Below, piece after piece: positions 34,065 through 42,696 of a stretch of 64,000 nucleotides of DNA (position 1 is its first letter; each line of letters opens with the position of its first letter). Under the pieces are notes generated by a model that made no database searches, was not told where the DNA came from, and saw only the letters and a list, made by a program, of their open reading frames with translations. Made by a program: the position numbers and the translations under genes. This DNA comes from Paenibacillus sp. SYP-B4298 (GTDB taxonomy: Bacteria; Bacillota; Bacilli; Paenibacillales; Paenibacillaceae), in the NCBI RefSeq assembly GCF_027627475.1, contig NZ_CP115484.1, positions 4,906,501-4,970,500 of the forward strand. The letters run 5' to 3'.

Positions 34065-35315
34065 TTATCCGCTATAACTTAGCTCCATGCCACAATACTC
34101 GCATTCCTTCACGTCGCCAGGATGGAGCAGCCGCTTCGCTCCGCAGCCCGGACATTCCTGATGGCGCGGGGCACGCGCGGCACCACCGCCGTTCGCTGCT
34201 CCCTGCGCCTCGGATGTGCCTTGCACACGTGGTGCATCCTGTCTGGCTCGATCTGAGCTGGCTGCCGTCTGTTCCATCTCGCTATTGTCGTACAGATAAG
34301 CCACCATTCGCGAGCTATCCACCTCTCCGACTGGCAGTAGCTGCCGCTGAAACATGTAATACAGCTCATTCATGACCGCTTCTGGACTCATCTGCACTCG
34401 ATTCCCCATCGCCGCAAGGCTGGGATAGGTCTCCTGTTCGAACATCTCCGCATATACCTTACTGCGGCCAATCAGCGCCTTCTCCTCGACCTTGGTTCTC
34501 CAGAACAGCAGTCCTCCCGTCCCTACTACCACAATGAGCAGGATGATCGTACCCACAAGTGCAACATTGGCGATCAACATATACAAGACTGCTGCTGCTG
34601 CTGAGATGGCGGTTCCCAGTCTGAGGTCTTGAATCTGTAGATAATTCCGCTTGTGATTCAATAGATAACGAGCGATGCACAGAATAATCGCAACTGGCCA
34701 TAAGAAGAACAACAGCAGGATGATCGTATTCGAGAGATTCTGATCCTTGACGACAGCCTGAGATTCACGAGCTCTGTTCACAGCACGCCCGCTCTCTGGA
34801 ATCATCTGACTGCCCGGCTGGGAGAAGGCCGTGTCCAGCTCCACCCATGCCCGATCCTTCCGAAAATGAATAAATCCCCTCGGCAGCTTACCCGAGGCGA
34901 ATAAATGCTCCAGTTCGTTCATCAGGCGCGTCATGCTGTATTCCCCATACTGGCTTAGCTCAGCGAGCGAGGCGCCTCCGCGCTCGGTTAACAGGTTATA
35001 GTAGGACTTCACACGCTTCTCGTTCTCACTCTTCTGAATGATTCCCCTTAGCACCAACACGATGCCCAACGCAATATAGAGCCACATCGGGGCAATCAGC
35101 TTGTCGCCCATATCCATACTGGTATACGAGGCTCCCCAATAAATCAGAATGACGCCGCCCCAGATCCAATCCGACGCTCGCAGGCTTGCGTAGTTGCTGC
35201 TGCCGAGCATGCGCAGCACCCAGACCCCAAAGGCTACCGGTGCATAACCGATGGTCAGAATGATAAAAATCCAATGCAGCCGCCGGCGTATATATCGAGC
35301 ATCCTTGATAATCAT
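34065..35315 (-). CDS. Membrane protein with two winged-helix-like modules and a zinc ribbon
   Basis: Family not recognised; 416 residues. The product is an internal duplication. Each half has about three membrane segments (about 14-38, 49-66, 73-92; then 197-222, 236-275) followed by a soluble helical/winged module: SYYNLLTERGGASLAELSQYG..LMNELEHLFASGKLP (about 103-160) and VYAEMFEQETYPSLAAMGNRV..VMNELYYMFQRQLLP (about 285-335). The C-terminus is one zinc ribbon (ECPGCGAKRLLHPGDVKECEYCG). The start overlaps the stop of the previous gene (ATGA). Operon context with a YdjI-type SPFH protein suggests a membrane-stress role like the B. subtilis YdjG/YdjH partners; that is inference. Confidence 0.78.
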   Translation of the reverse strand: MIIKDARYIRRRLHWIFIILTIGYAPVAFGVWVLRMLGSSNYASLRASDWIWGGVILIYWGASYTSMDMGDKLIAPMWLYIALGIVLVLRGIIQKSENEKRVKSYYNLLTERGGASLAELSQYGEYSMTRLMNELEHLFASGKLPRGFIHFRKDRAWVELDTAFSQPGSQMIPESGRAVNRARESQAVVKDQNLSNTIILLLFFLWPVAIILCIARYLLNHKRNYLQIQDLRLGTAISAAAAVLYMLIANVALVGTIILLIVVVGTGGLLFWRTKVEEKALIGRSKVYAEMFEQETYPSLAAMGNRVQMSPEAVMNELYYMFQRQLLPVGEVDSSRMVAYLYDNSEMEQTAASSDRARQDAPRVQGTSEAQGAANGGGAARAPRHQECPGCGAKRLLHPGDVKECEYCGMELSYSG

Positions 35316-36058
35316 GACTTTGCACCCTTCAATTCCGTATTGCGCTGCGTCAAGCTGTTGCTGATGTCTTCAATCAACCCGTAGATATGTTGCATCGTCG
35401 GGTCTGGGTCCTCCTTGGTTGGCAGCAAGCGCACACTGTCGGATAGCAGACTGAGCTGCTCCAGCATGCGTCGCTCCGTGTCAGCAACGGCCGGATGGGA
35501 GATCGGATCGCTGAAGCGCAGCTCCTCCTCCAGCTTCGTCAGTCGCAGCCGCAGCGGCTCATGGGACGGATGTCGCCATGTATCGAGACTTTGCTTCACC
35601 TTCAGCACACTGAGCTGCACCTGCTTCCAATCCTGCAGCGCTGCGCGCGTCTGCCCTTCGCTGCCTGCGGTATGCCTAGTGAACAGCCCGGTCACAATCA
35701 GCAGGATGACCGCTCCAATCAGGGTGATCAGATGAACCAACAGATACTTCATCGCAGACAGGTCAAGCCACAGGCCAAAGAACAGGATGTGAAACAGCAC
35801 CACACCCCCATACAGCACGATGACCGCGCCTGAAGCCGCATAGCCAGGAACCATCCTCCCTGCTTGTCCGCCGCGGGCAAGCAATGTTAGCGTATAGAGC
35901 AGCGCCATCGTCTCCACAGCCCCCATCGCGCCCAGCGACAGCCACCATTGCGGCAGCAGCCACGCTTCCCTGAACAGCAGGAATATCCCCGTTGTCATCG
36001 CAAGCAGCAAGCCGTAGATCACCCAGACCCACAGCGCAGCATTCCCCCTCTTTTGCAT
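35312..36058 (-). CDS. Membrane protein with C-terminal coiled coil, unknown function
   Basis: 248 residues, family not recognised. Residues 1-150 hold four to five hydrophobic helices (WVWVIYGLLLAMTTGIFLLF, then WLSLGAMGAVETMALLYTLTLL and others). Residues 150-248 are a charged helical tail (LQDWKQVQLSVLKVKQSL, LRLTKLEEELRF, MLEQLSLLSDSV) likely to form a cytoplasmic coiled coil. Middle gene of the operon: 50 bp after the SPFH gene and overlapping the zinc-ribbon membrane gene. Size and order resemble YdjH in the B. subtilis pspA-ydjGHI operon, but similarity cannot be tested here. Confidence 0.75.
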   Translation of the reverse strand: MQKRGNAALWVWVIYGLLLAMTTGIFLLFREAWLLPQWWLSLGAMGAVETMALLYTLTLLARGGQAGRMVPGYAASGAVIVLYGGVVLFHILFFGLWLDLSAMKYLLVHLITLIGAVILLIVTGLFTRHTAGSEGQTRAALQDWKQVQLSVLKVKQSLDTWRHPSHEPLRLRLTKLEEELRFSDPISHPAVADTERRMLEQLSLLSDSVRLLPTKEDPDPTMQHIYGLIEDISNSLTQRNTELKGAKS

Positions 36059-36108
36059 CTATGCCCCTCCTCATCTCTCCATCTGGCTTTTCATCGCAGC
36101 CGTTTCCG

Positions 36109-37395
36109 TTAGTCGAGCTTATGTCCACATTCCAGGCAGAATTTCTGTCCTCGCTGCACCTCATGTCCGCAAGCGCTGCAGCCCAGTTGGAGGCTTGAGC
36201 CGCACTCGATGCAGTGCTTGCCGCTATGCGTGATTGCAATGCCGCAGGATGGGCAGCGCACATTCAGCCCGCGACCGCACTTGGAGCAGCTTGCTGCCGA
36301 TTCCGCATTATCGGTTCCGCAGCCGGGACAGGGATGGTACCGGTCGCCACAATGTCCGCAGAACTTGGAACCAGCCATCAATGGCTGACCGCAGTTGCTG
36401 CATGGATTCGCAGGCGGAGATGCCGCCTGCAGCGTAGTGCCGCAGCCGATGCAGAAGCGCGCCCCCTCCGGGTTGGACATCTGGCAGGAGGGACAGGCTC
36501 GTACAGGACGTCCCGGATCCATCGACCCGGACAACTGTCCCATAGCCGAGCCGAATGCCCCGCCGACGCCATAGCCCATCCCCAGACCAAGCCCCGCCCC
36601 CATGAGCGCCGAGCTGCTGCCGCCTTCATTGCGGGCGGCTCCCTCCAGCGTATCGAAGGTACGCTCCTGCTGGTACGTGTAGCCTAGAATATCCATCTCC
36701 GCCCGCTTCGCCAGCGCATCCCGCAGCCTCGCCGTTCCCGGATCATCCTCTGGCGTATTGATCGACTCCACGTAGAAATGGGTGAGACGAATACCGAATT
36801 CGGCAAACGCCGGAACGAGACGCTGCTCTATGTGCCGGGATATTTCCCCCATATATGCGCTGATCTCAAGCAGACTGATCTGTCGATGAACGAGATAGCC
36901 TGAGATATACTCCAAAATATTGGACATCAGCACCCCGCGGAAATGCTTCACAATCGCGGAGGTATCGAATTGAGGGAGCGTGCCGTTCAGCTTGAGCAGA
37001 AACTTGCGCGCATCCTCTACCTGGATGCCGAATTGCCCGAAGGAACGGACAGAGATCATAATTTTGTAACGCGGGTCCTGAAGCTGCAGAGGCTGAGCCG
37101 TCCCCCATTTCACATCCAGATTGACCGCCTTGTTAATGAACCACACCTCTGCGGCAAAGGGCGAATCGCCCCCAAACGGCAGATTGACGAGGTTCGATAA
37201 TATCGGTATGTTGGCTGTGCTCAGTGTATGCCGTCCTGCTGCCAGCAGGTCCAGCGCCTGGCCGTCCTTGAAAAACAACGCCTCCTGCGTCTCATTGACG
37301 ATTAACTGCGTCCATGTGCCCAGCTCCGTCTCGGGATATTTCCACGCGAGCACATCCGGTGCTCCATCATATTTCACCACTCTGATTATCGCCAT
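36109..37395 (-). CDS. YdjI-type SPFH domain protein with five zinc ribbons
   Basis: Cytoplasmic membrane-associated protein of 428 residues. Residues 1-235 form the SPFH/virion-core-like domain (VLAWKYPETELGTWTQLIVNETQEALFFKDGQ; FGIRLTHFYVESINTPEDD). A Gly/Ala-rich hinge (about 255-290) leads to five consecutive CxxC..CxxC zinc ribbons, for example CPSCQMSNPEGARFCIGCG and CSACGHEVQRGQKFCLECG. The family protein YdjI of B. subtilis recruits PspA to stressed membranes. Five ribbons seems more than usual. GGGGGAG precedes ATG, and a SigW-like promoter lies about 150 bp upstream. No pspA gene is in the operon. Confidence 0.88.
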   Translation of the reverse strand: MAIIRVVKYDGAPDVLAWKYPETELGTWTQLIVNETQEALFFKDGQALDLLAAGRHTLSTANIPILSNLVNLPFGGDSPFAAEVWFINKAVNLDVKWGTAQPLQLQDPRYKIMISVRSFGQFGIQVEDARKFLLKLNGTLPQFDTSAIVKHFRGVLMSNILEYISGYLVHRQISLLEISAYMGEISRHIEQRLVPAFAEFGIRLTHFYVESINTPEDDPGTARLRDALAKRAEMDILGYTYQQERTFDTLEGAARNEGGSSSALMGAGLGLGMGYGVGGAFGSAMGQLSGSMDPGRPVRACPSCQMSNPEGARFCIGCGTTLQAASPPANPCSNCGQPLMAGSKFCGHCGDRYHPCPGCGTDNAESAASCSKCGRGLNVRCPSCGIAITHSGKHCIECGSSLQLGCSACGHEVQRGQKFCLECGHKLD

Positions 37396-37544
37396 GATGA
37401 CTCCCCCATCTATATGTATTTACACGCATACATTCCCCACTGTGATTCCTGTGAACACGAGGCTCTTAGGCCTATGCCTGCTCACTCATGCCATGCTTGC
37501 CCTTGACGTGAATCGGACAGACCATCCAATCATCTTCTAATAAG

Positions 37545-37570
37545 TACGAATCTTCAGGATATAGGATTCA
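37545..37570 (-). promoter_or_regulatory. SigW-like ECF promoter of the SPFH operon
   Basis: On the minus strand TGAATC (37565-37570) is followed after exactly 16 bp by CGTA (37545-37548). The SigW consensus is TGAAAC-N16-CGTA, so there is a single mismatch in the -35. The B. subtilis ydjGHI genes are transcribed from a SigW promoter, which supports the call. The leader to ATG 37395 would be about 140 nt. Confidence 0.55.
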
Positions 37571-37686
37571 TTTACTATTTCGAGACGACACCAGACTTTT
37601 CCTTTCGACATTATTCTTTTTGCAATCGCCCCCCTGCCTCATCCTGCATGGCCCACTACCTGTGCTTGTCCGTGTGCATCCAAATG

Positions 37687-37717
37687 GAAAGCCCGAGTCG
37701 CAGCGACTCGGGCTTTC
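37687..37717 (-). terminator. 15-bp terminator hairpin after oxalate decarboxylase gene
   Basis: GAAAGCCCGAGTCGC (37687-37701) and its exact complement (37703-37717) form a long GC-rich hairpin, followed on the minus strand by CATTTGG. It lies about 155 bases past the bicupin stop. Confidence 0.65.
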
Positions 37718-37872
37718 ACCGTACAACAGGTCTTCCAGAAACAAGACACCGCCGTCCACAGATAACATCCATCTTCAACATCCAGGCGGTGCTCTGCCAC
37801 AGTAGGAGCCCCTTACATCCTTCAGCACCATGACCTGGTGGGGCACACGGTTGTCAGGGGCCTAACGACGTC

Positions 37873-39057
37873 TTAACGCATGGGCGGCGGATATTTGACC
37901 ACCGGCCATTTCACCTTCCGCAGCGCATGCATCAGCTCTGGAGACGCATGCAGATTGCTTGCGACCAGCTCTGTCGGCGTGAGCGCCATCCACTGATTCA
38001 GCGATACATCCTCGAAGCGGCTGCTCTTGAATATCTCCAGAAACCATAGCGTGTCGGTGCCGGTATTTTGAATATAGTGTCCGTAAGCAAAGGGAACGTA
38101 GCCAACATCCCCCGCGCGCACATCGAAGGTACGAGCCGCACCATCCCCGCCGAACACCGTCATGCGACCTTGCCCGGTCAGGTAATATTGCCACTCATCA
38201 TTATTAGGATGCCAGTGCAGCTCACGCATCGCGCCCGGCTCGATCTCGACCAGCGCGGCGGCGATCTTCTGCGAGGCCGGGAAGTTCGTCGAATCAACGA
38301 TGCGCACACTGCCGCCCGGTGTCTTGAGCGGAGGCTGTGCCAGCAGGGAGTGCTTGAAGGGAAATGGCACGGTACCGTAAGGGGAAGTGACCTCTTGCGA
38401 AGCGATCGGTCCAGGAACCTTATCCTGATAGATGTAAACCTGCCCGGTCGGAATATCGCGAAAGGCTTCCTGGGCCACGCCAAAGTTGGCCGCCAGCACC
38501 TCCTTGGGCGTATGAGCGAACCAGTCCGAGATGGACAAGGTGTTCAGATCGGAGAAGTGCCCATCATCGAACACCAACAGAAACTCGCAGCCGTCCTCCA
38601 GCCCCTGGATGGAGTGGGGAATACCCGGAGGAAAGTACCACAGATCCCCTGGGCCGACATCTGCGATGAAGTTGCGGCCATTCTGGTCGACGGCGGTTAT
38701 TCTTGCATGGCCGAGCAGCATATAAGACCACTCCGCTTGCTGATGCCAATGCAGCTCCCTGACACCGCCAGGGGTCAGGCTCATATTGACACCAGCCAGC
38801 GTGGTTGCGATCGGAAGCTCGCGTATCGTTACCTCACGCGACCAGCCTCCATGATTGAGTGTCATATGCGTATCGGAGAACCAGAAGCGCAGATTCGGAA
38901 TCAGCCCGGCGTCAGTCACCGGAGGCACCAGCATATCCGGGTTTTGCATATCGCGCATGACATCTCGCGGACCCTTGTCTACAGCACCGGCTCCGTCCGG
39001 TCGGATCGGCTGCGGGATGGATGGGGCGGGGTAGGGGGCGCGGCTGGAATGCTCCAC
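37873..39057 (-). CDS. Oxalate decarboxylase-type bicupin
   Basis: Two-cupin manganese enzyme of 394 residues, close to OxdC/OxdD, which split oxalate into formate and CO2. Mn ligands in cupin 1: [10 protein letters not shown] with IPHSIQ; in cupin 2: [11 protein letters not shown] with YGHYIQ. The start is probably GTG 39057, five bases after GAGGTGA, which gives the N-terminal length of B. subtilis OxdC; a longer frame begins at 39108 without a site. The active-site lid, SENST in B. subtilis OxdC, reads SDLNT here (in [15 protein letters not shown]), so the proton-donor Glu is an Asp. Activity may differ, with more oxidase character possible. Confidence 0.88.
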   Translation of the reverse strand: MEHSSRAPYPAPSIPQPIRPDGAGAVDKGPRDVMRDMQNPDMLVPPVTDAGLIPNLRFWFSDTHMTLNHGGWSREVTIRELPIATTLAGVNMSLTPGGVRELHWHQQAEWSYMLLGHARITAVDQNGRNFIADVGPGDLWYFPPGIPHSIQGLEDGCEFLLVFDDGHFSDLNTLSISDWFAHTPKEVLAANFGVAQEAFRDIPTGQVYIYQDKVPGPIASQEVTSPYGTVPFPFKHSLLAQPPLKTPGGSVRIVDSTNFPASQKIAAALVEIEPGAMRELHWHPNNDEWQYYLTGQGRMTVFGGDGAARTFDVRAGDVGYVPFAYGHYIQNTGTDTLWFLEIFKSSRFEDVSLNQWMALTPTELVASNLHASPELMHALRKVKWPVVKYPPPMR

Positions 39058-39181
39058 TTCAGTCACCTCATTTGCAGAAAAATCACTGGACTGGAGATGT
39101 ATATGCACACGTTGCAGCCTGTATGCCTCCCTGTATGTTTCCTGTATGCAGCCATTGCCTCATCCATTATGAGAGTCTCCT

Positions 39182-40009
39182 TTACGCTCTTGCGTCCAGC
39201 TTCGCAAGACGCAATATCAGATCACTATCCAGACGACTCGCCGCATCGATAATACCGATATGGAAGGAGCCGCTCCCCCGCCCCGCAGACGCCTCCGCTG
39301 CCAGCTCTCCGGCGATGCCCATCGCCATAATCCCGCCTGCCGCCGCCAGAAGCAGATCATGCTCTACCGCGCAGAATGCCCCGACCAGCGTCGAGCACAT
39401 GCAGCCTGTGCCGGTAACCCCCGACAGCTCCGGCACACCGTTGCGGATCAGCACGGTGCGGCTGCCATCTGTAACCACATCGACCGCCCCCGTCAGCCCG
39501 ATCACGCACCCGAGCTGCCGCCCCGCCAGCTCAGCCGACTCACGCGCCGCCGCCGCACTGCGAGCCAGGTCTGCCTCAGAGGCATCCACCCCTGCGGCCA
39601 GCGACTCCAGCCCCGCCGCGAAGCGGATCTCCGACAGATTGCCGCGCAGCACGCTAATCTTCACCTCGTGCAGCAGACGCTCCACCGTCTTGCCGCGCAG
39701 CGCCGATGCCCCTGCTCCTACCGGGTCAAGCACGACCGGAATATTTCGTTCATTAGCGTACTTGCCCGCCAATAGCATCGATTCAACAGTACGATGGTTC
39801 AAGGTGCCCACGTTCAGCACGAGTGCGCCGGCCAGCGAGACGATGTCCTTCATCTCATCGGCCTCATCGGCCATGATGGGCGATGCGCCAATGGCCAGCG
39901 CGATGTTGGCGCAGTCATTTACCGTCACATAGTTGGTAATATGATGCACAATCGGCTTGGATGCACGCAGCGTCTCCAGAGAATGGGCAATGGCATGTAC
40001 GATATTCAT
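39182..40009 (-). CDS. thiM: Hydroxyethylthiazole kinase
   Basis: Ribokinase-fold kinase of 275 residues salvaging the thiazole moiety of thiamine. Family stretches: HHITNYVTVNDCANIALAIG, GASPIMADEADEM, VLDPVGAGAS, RGNLSEI and GVTGTGCMCSTL (anion-hole Gly and catalytic Cys loop). The start ATG 40009 follows GGAAGG. No thi-box was found upstream, so a TPP riboswitch is not supported, and thiE/thiD are not adjacent. Confidence 0.94.
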   Translation of the reverse strand: MNIVHAIAHSLETLRASKPIVHHITNYVTVNDCANIALAIGASPIMADEADEMKDIVSLAGALVLNVGTLNHRTVESMLLAGKYANERNIPVVLDPVGAGASALRGKTVERLLHEVKISVLRGNLSEIRFAAGLESLAAGVDASEADLARSAAAARESAELAGRQLGCVIGLTGAVDVVTDGSRTVLIRNGVPELSGVTGTGCMCSTLVGAFCAVEHDLLLAAAGGIMAMGIAGELAAEASAGRGSGSFHIGIIDAASRLDSDLILRLAKLDARA

Positions 40010-40192
40010 ATGCAATCCTTCCTCTCTCCTTAACTAGTGTCCTTCGCGTACCACATGACTGTACTCCATGTGACACCTATAGAACACGATAACTATCTAT
40101 AGCATAGCGGGTACGAGCCCTATGTGACAATGATGCGCCGCACACCTCCTGAACATGCTCCTGCGAGCGAACAGCCGCGCAGAAATGACGAA

Positions 40193-40224
40193 GAGGAGCA
40201 CTCCGCGCTGCGGATGTGCTCCTC
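40193..40224 (-). terminator. Terminator hairpin after the mhq operon
   Basis: GAGGAGCAC (40193-40201) pairs with 40216-40224; inner TCCGC/GCGGA pairing extends the stem to 14 bp with one bulge. On the minus strand it lies just after the esterase stop and is followed by TTCGTCATTTC. Confidence 0.55.
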
Positions 40225-40228
40225 CCAT

Positions 40229-40843
40229 TCAAGCAAACTGACGGCCGAACCATGCAGCCGATGCGGCCACCTCGGATGCGGTCAGACGATGCCCCGCCGA
40301 TTCCCAATGCACCGCCACCTCCGCGCCAGCTCCAGTCAGCAGCGTCGTCAGCTCCTCCGTCTCTGCCGGGGAACAGATCGGGTCATTGGTACCCGCCCCG
40401 ATGAAGATCGGCACGCCGTGCAGTTGCGGCAGCTCCAGCCCTCTGAGCGGCACCATCGGATGATGGAGTATCGCACCAGCCAGCGCATCGGCATAATGGA
40501 ACAGCAGGCTGCCCGCAATATTCGCGCCATTGGAATAGCCGACGGCGACGAAGCGGCTGCGCTCCAGGCCGTATTCTACAGCAGCCTCATCCAGAAATTG
40601 CTTCATCTCCCTGGTGCGCAGCTTCAGATCCTCGATATCGAATACCCCCTCCGCCAATCTGCGGAAAAATCTCGGCATCCCGTTCTCCGACACATTGCCC
40701 CGGACACTCAGCACCGCCGAGGACGGAGACAGCTCCTGTGCCAGCGACAGCAGATCACGCTCGGTGCCACCCGTCCCGTGGAACAGGACGAGCACCGGCG
40801 CCTGGACATCCCCAGGCTGATAGATATGCTTATGATTCATCAT
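40229..40843 (-). CDS. mhqD: Carboxylesterase of the Mhq operon
   Basis: Alpha/beta hydrolase of 204 residues in the phospholipase/carboxylesterase group. Nucleophile elbow GYSNGA, oxyanion region FHGTGG, acid Asp in GTNDPICSP and catalytic His in ESAGHRL. Its ATG overlaps the stop of the upstream ring-cleaving dioxygenase gene. In B. subtilis mhqNOD encodes nitroreductase, dioxygenase and hydrolase for quinone resistance, and the same three families in the same order are found here. Confidence 0.87.
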   Translation of the reverse strand: MMNHKHIYQPGDVQAPVLVLFHGTGGTERDLLSLAQELSPSSAVLSVRGNVSENGMPRFFRRLAEGVFDIEDLKLRTREMKQFLDEAAVEYGLERSRFVAVGYSNGANIAGSLLFHYADALAGAILHHPMVPLRGLELPQLHGVPIFIGAGTNDPICSPAETEELTTLLTGAGAEVAVHWESAGHRLTASEVAASAAWFGRQFA

Positions 40844-41787
40844 TGATCCCCCTCCAATACCCGTACCTCGAATGGCTCCAGATTGCTGACAATCGCCGCC
40901 CGTTGCGGCTCATACCACGGCGGCAGCATCAGCTTCCCGCCCAGTGTCTCGCTTGGCTCGTCACGGGCAAAGCCCGGCGGGTCAGTCGCAATCTCGAACA
41001 ATATGTCTCCGCCCTCGCGGAAGTAGAGTGCATTGAAATATTGCCGATCAACAATTGGCGTTGGCTGCAGTCCGCCTGCTTGAACATGCTCCCGCCATAG
41101 CTTATGGTCAGCGTCGTCCACCGCACGCCATGCGATGTGATGCACCGTACCAGCTCCGCCTACGCCGCGTGGCACCGGCCCCAGCTTGACATCAATCAGA
41201 TTGCCCAGCTCTCCCGTGGCTCTGAAGCGTAGCATGTCGCCTTCCTCTGCTGTCCGCTCCAGCCCCATCACCTGCTCCAGCACGCGAGCCGTCTCCTGCG
41301 GAGCCGAGCTGTACAGAATCGCGCCACCGAAGCCTTTGATCGCCTTGTCTGCGGGCACGCCACCGAAGGCCCATTCGCTAGCGGCTCCCTCCGCCCGTTC
41401 AACCAGCTCCAGTTGCAGACCATCCACATCCTCCAACTGTATATAGTGCTCGCCGAAGCGCTCCGACTTGCGGAACGTCACGCCCAGACGCTGTAGACGC
41501 TCCTCCCAGAAGGGCAGAGCCCCTACCGGAATCGCGTAGGTCGTAACGCCGACTTGACCGCTGCCTACCCTGCCCTGACGGGAATGAGGCCATGGAAAGA
41601 AGGTAATAATCGTCCCCGGGCTGCCCGCCTGGTCCCCAAAGTACAGATGGTACACCTCCGGCGCATCAAAATTGATGGTCTGCTTCACCAGACGAAGCCC
41701 GAGAATACCCGCATAAAAATCTGTTGTTTTCTGTGCGCTTCTAACAAAAGCCGTAATATGGTGAATACCTGCTGTACGTTTCGTCAT
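40840..41787 (-). CDS. mhqO: Ring-cleaving dioxygenase, glyoxalase fold
   Basis: Vicinal-oxygen-chelate enzyme of 315 residues with two halves: AGIHHITAFVRSAQKTTDFY and, in the second, TVHHIAWRAVDDADHKLW. Putative metal ligands are the His of HHIT/HHIA and the Glu of LELVE/FEIATDPPGF. It would open hydroquinone-type rings. The gene lies 62 bp after the nitroreductase gene and overlaps mhqD. Confidence 0.9.
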   Translation of the reverse strand: MTKRTAGIHHITAFVRSAQKTTDFYAGILGLRLVKQTINFDAPEVYHLYFGDQAGSPGTIITFFPWPHSRQGRVGSGQVGVTTYAIPVGALPFWEERLQRLGVTFRKSERFGEHYIQLEDVDGLQLELVERAEGAASEWAFGGVPADKAIKGFGGAILYSSAPQETARVLEQVMGLERTAEEGDMLRFRATGELGNLIDVKLGPVPRGVGGAGTVHHIAWRAVDDADHKLWREHVQAGGLQPTPIVDRQYFNALYFREGGDILFEIATDPPGFARDEPSETLGGKLMLPPWYEPQRAAIVSNLEPFEVRVLEGDQ

Positions 41788-41849
41788 CGTATATTCCTCC
41801 CTGGAATGTGGATATAACTGCTATCTTCTATCCTGCCCTCAGGCAGAAA

Positions 41850-42491
41850 TCAAAATGAATTGAAGCTGACAAATTCACGAGTCGGCTTGCGGTAGCCGCG
41901 AGGACGCTGACTCGCTGTGTCCTCCTTGCCGAGTGCGATAATCAGAGCCGGAACGTAGTTGTCCGGTATATGAAGAGCCGCGCGCAGCGCCTCCGGGTCG
42001 AATCCGATCATCGGACAGGTGTCCCAGCCTCTGTCCTTGGCGATCAGCATGAACAGCATCGCCGACAGGCTGGCATTGCGTATCGCTTCCTCACGCTTGA
42101 ATACGTCGCCGCGCTGCTCATAGAATTGCTCGACCGAGCTGACTGTCATGTCGTACTCCTGCTTGTTGAGGATGCCCAGATGCATCAGGCCTTCATTAAT
42201 TCGGGCCGCATCCTTGTACGCTTCGGTGTTGCCGAGCACCACGATTACCGCCGATGCGCTCTTTACCTTATACTGCTTGCTGGCCGCCTCATACACCTGC
42301 AGCTTGACTTGCTCATCCTTCACCACCAGGTAATGCGCATGCTGCAAATTGAAGGCTGAAGGCGCGAACTTCGTCAAGCTTAGCATGTCCTCTATTTCCT
42401 TATCTGGTATCTCAATACCCGGAATAAATTTCGCGGCCGAACGGCGTCCCCGTACTAGCGTCTCAAAGCTGGATTCGTTAGAGATGGTCAT
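41850..42491 (-). CDS. mhqN: NAD(P)H nitroreductase, MhqN type
   Basis: FMN-dependent nitroreductase-fold protein of 213 residues, first gene of the quinone-resistance operon. Family marks: RRSAAKFIPG near the N-terminus (FMN phosphate), FAPSAFNLQHAHYLVV and WDTCPMIGFDPEALRAAL. It would reduce quinones or nitro compounds. A 16-bp dyad about 100 bp upstream of the start matches one before the local MarR-type regulator gene. Confidence 0.9.
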   Translation of the reverse strand: MTISNESSFETLVRGRRSAAKFIPGIEIPDKEIEDMLSLTKFAPSAFNLQHAHYLVVKDEQVKLQVYEAASKQYKVKSASAVIVVLGNTEAYKDAARINEGLMHLGILNKQEYDMTVSSVEQFYEQRGDVFKREEAIRNASLSAMLFMLIAKDRGWDTCPMIGFDPEALRAALHIPDNYVPALIIALGKEDTASQRPRGYRKPTREFVSFNSF

Positions 42492-42591
42492 GTCGATCTC
42501 TTCCTCTCATGAATGGAATGTGCTGAAGTGCAGGTGTTGAATGAAGGTATGGAACAAATGGTTGTTCTGATGCGCGTGTATATTTTTGAGA

Positions 42592-42607
42592 ATCTTAAAA
42601 TTAAGAT
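42592..42607 (-). promoter_or_regulatory. MhqR-type operator before mhqN
   Basis: On the minus strand the bases read ATCTTAATTTTAAGAT. The near-identical ATCTTGATTTAAAGAT lies before the MarR-type gene at 43178-43193. Both share the ATCT-N8-AGAT frame of the MhqR box known from B. subtilis. Probable repressor site of the mhqNOD operon. Confidence 0.65.
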
Positions 42608-42696
42608 ATAAGGCAAATGGTAGCGTCTATCGCCAGTCCTGCTGCAAGTGATTGCTTGCATGTCAGGCCAGCGATGCGCCTGCAATGACCGCCAGA

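Larger units (their letters stand above)
37396..37872. other. Intergenic region between SPFH operon and oxalate decarboxylase gene
   Basis: These 477 bases have no credible gene. They contain the SigW-like promoter of the SPFH operon and a 15-bp terminator hairpin for the gene transcribed from the right. The remainder, 37718-37872, includes only short inverted repeats of low quality. Confidence 0.6.

Noticed and set aside
38068-39252. 394-residue open frame antisense to the oxalate decarboxylase gene
   Set aside because: The opposite strand encodes a complete bicupin with all metal ligands; the antisense translation is Arg/His/Gln-rich, has no family features and no ribosome site.
40010-40192. 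TPP riboswitch upstream of thiM
   Set aside because: The conserved thi-box bases were not found on the minus strand between the thiM start and the preceding operon.
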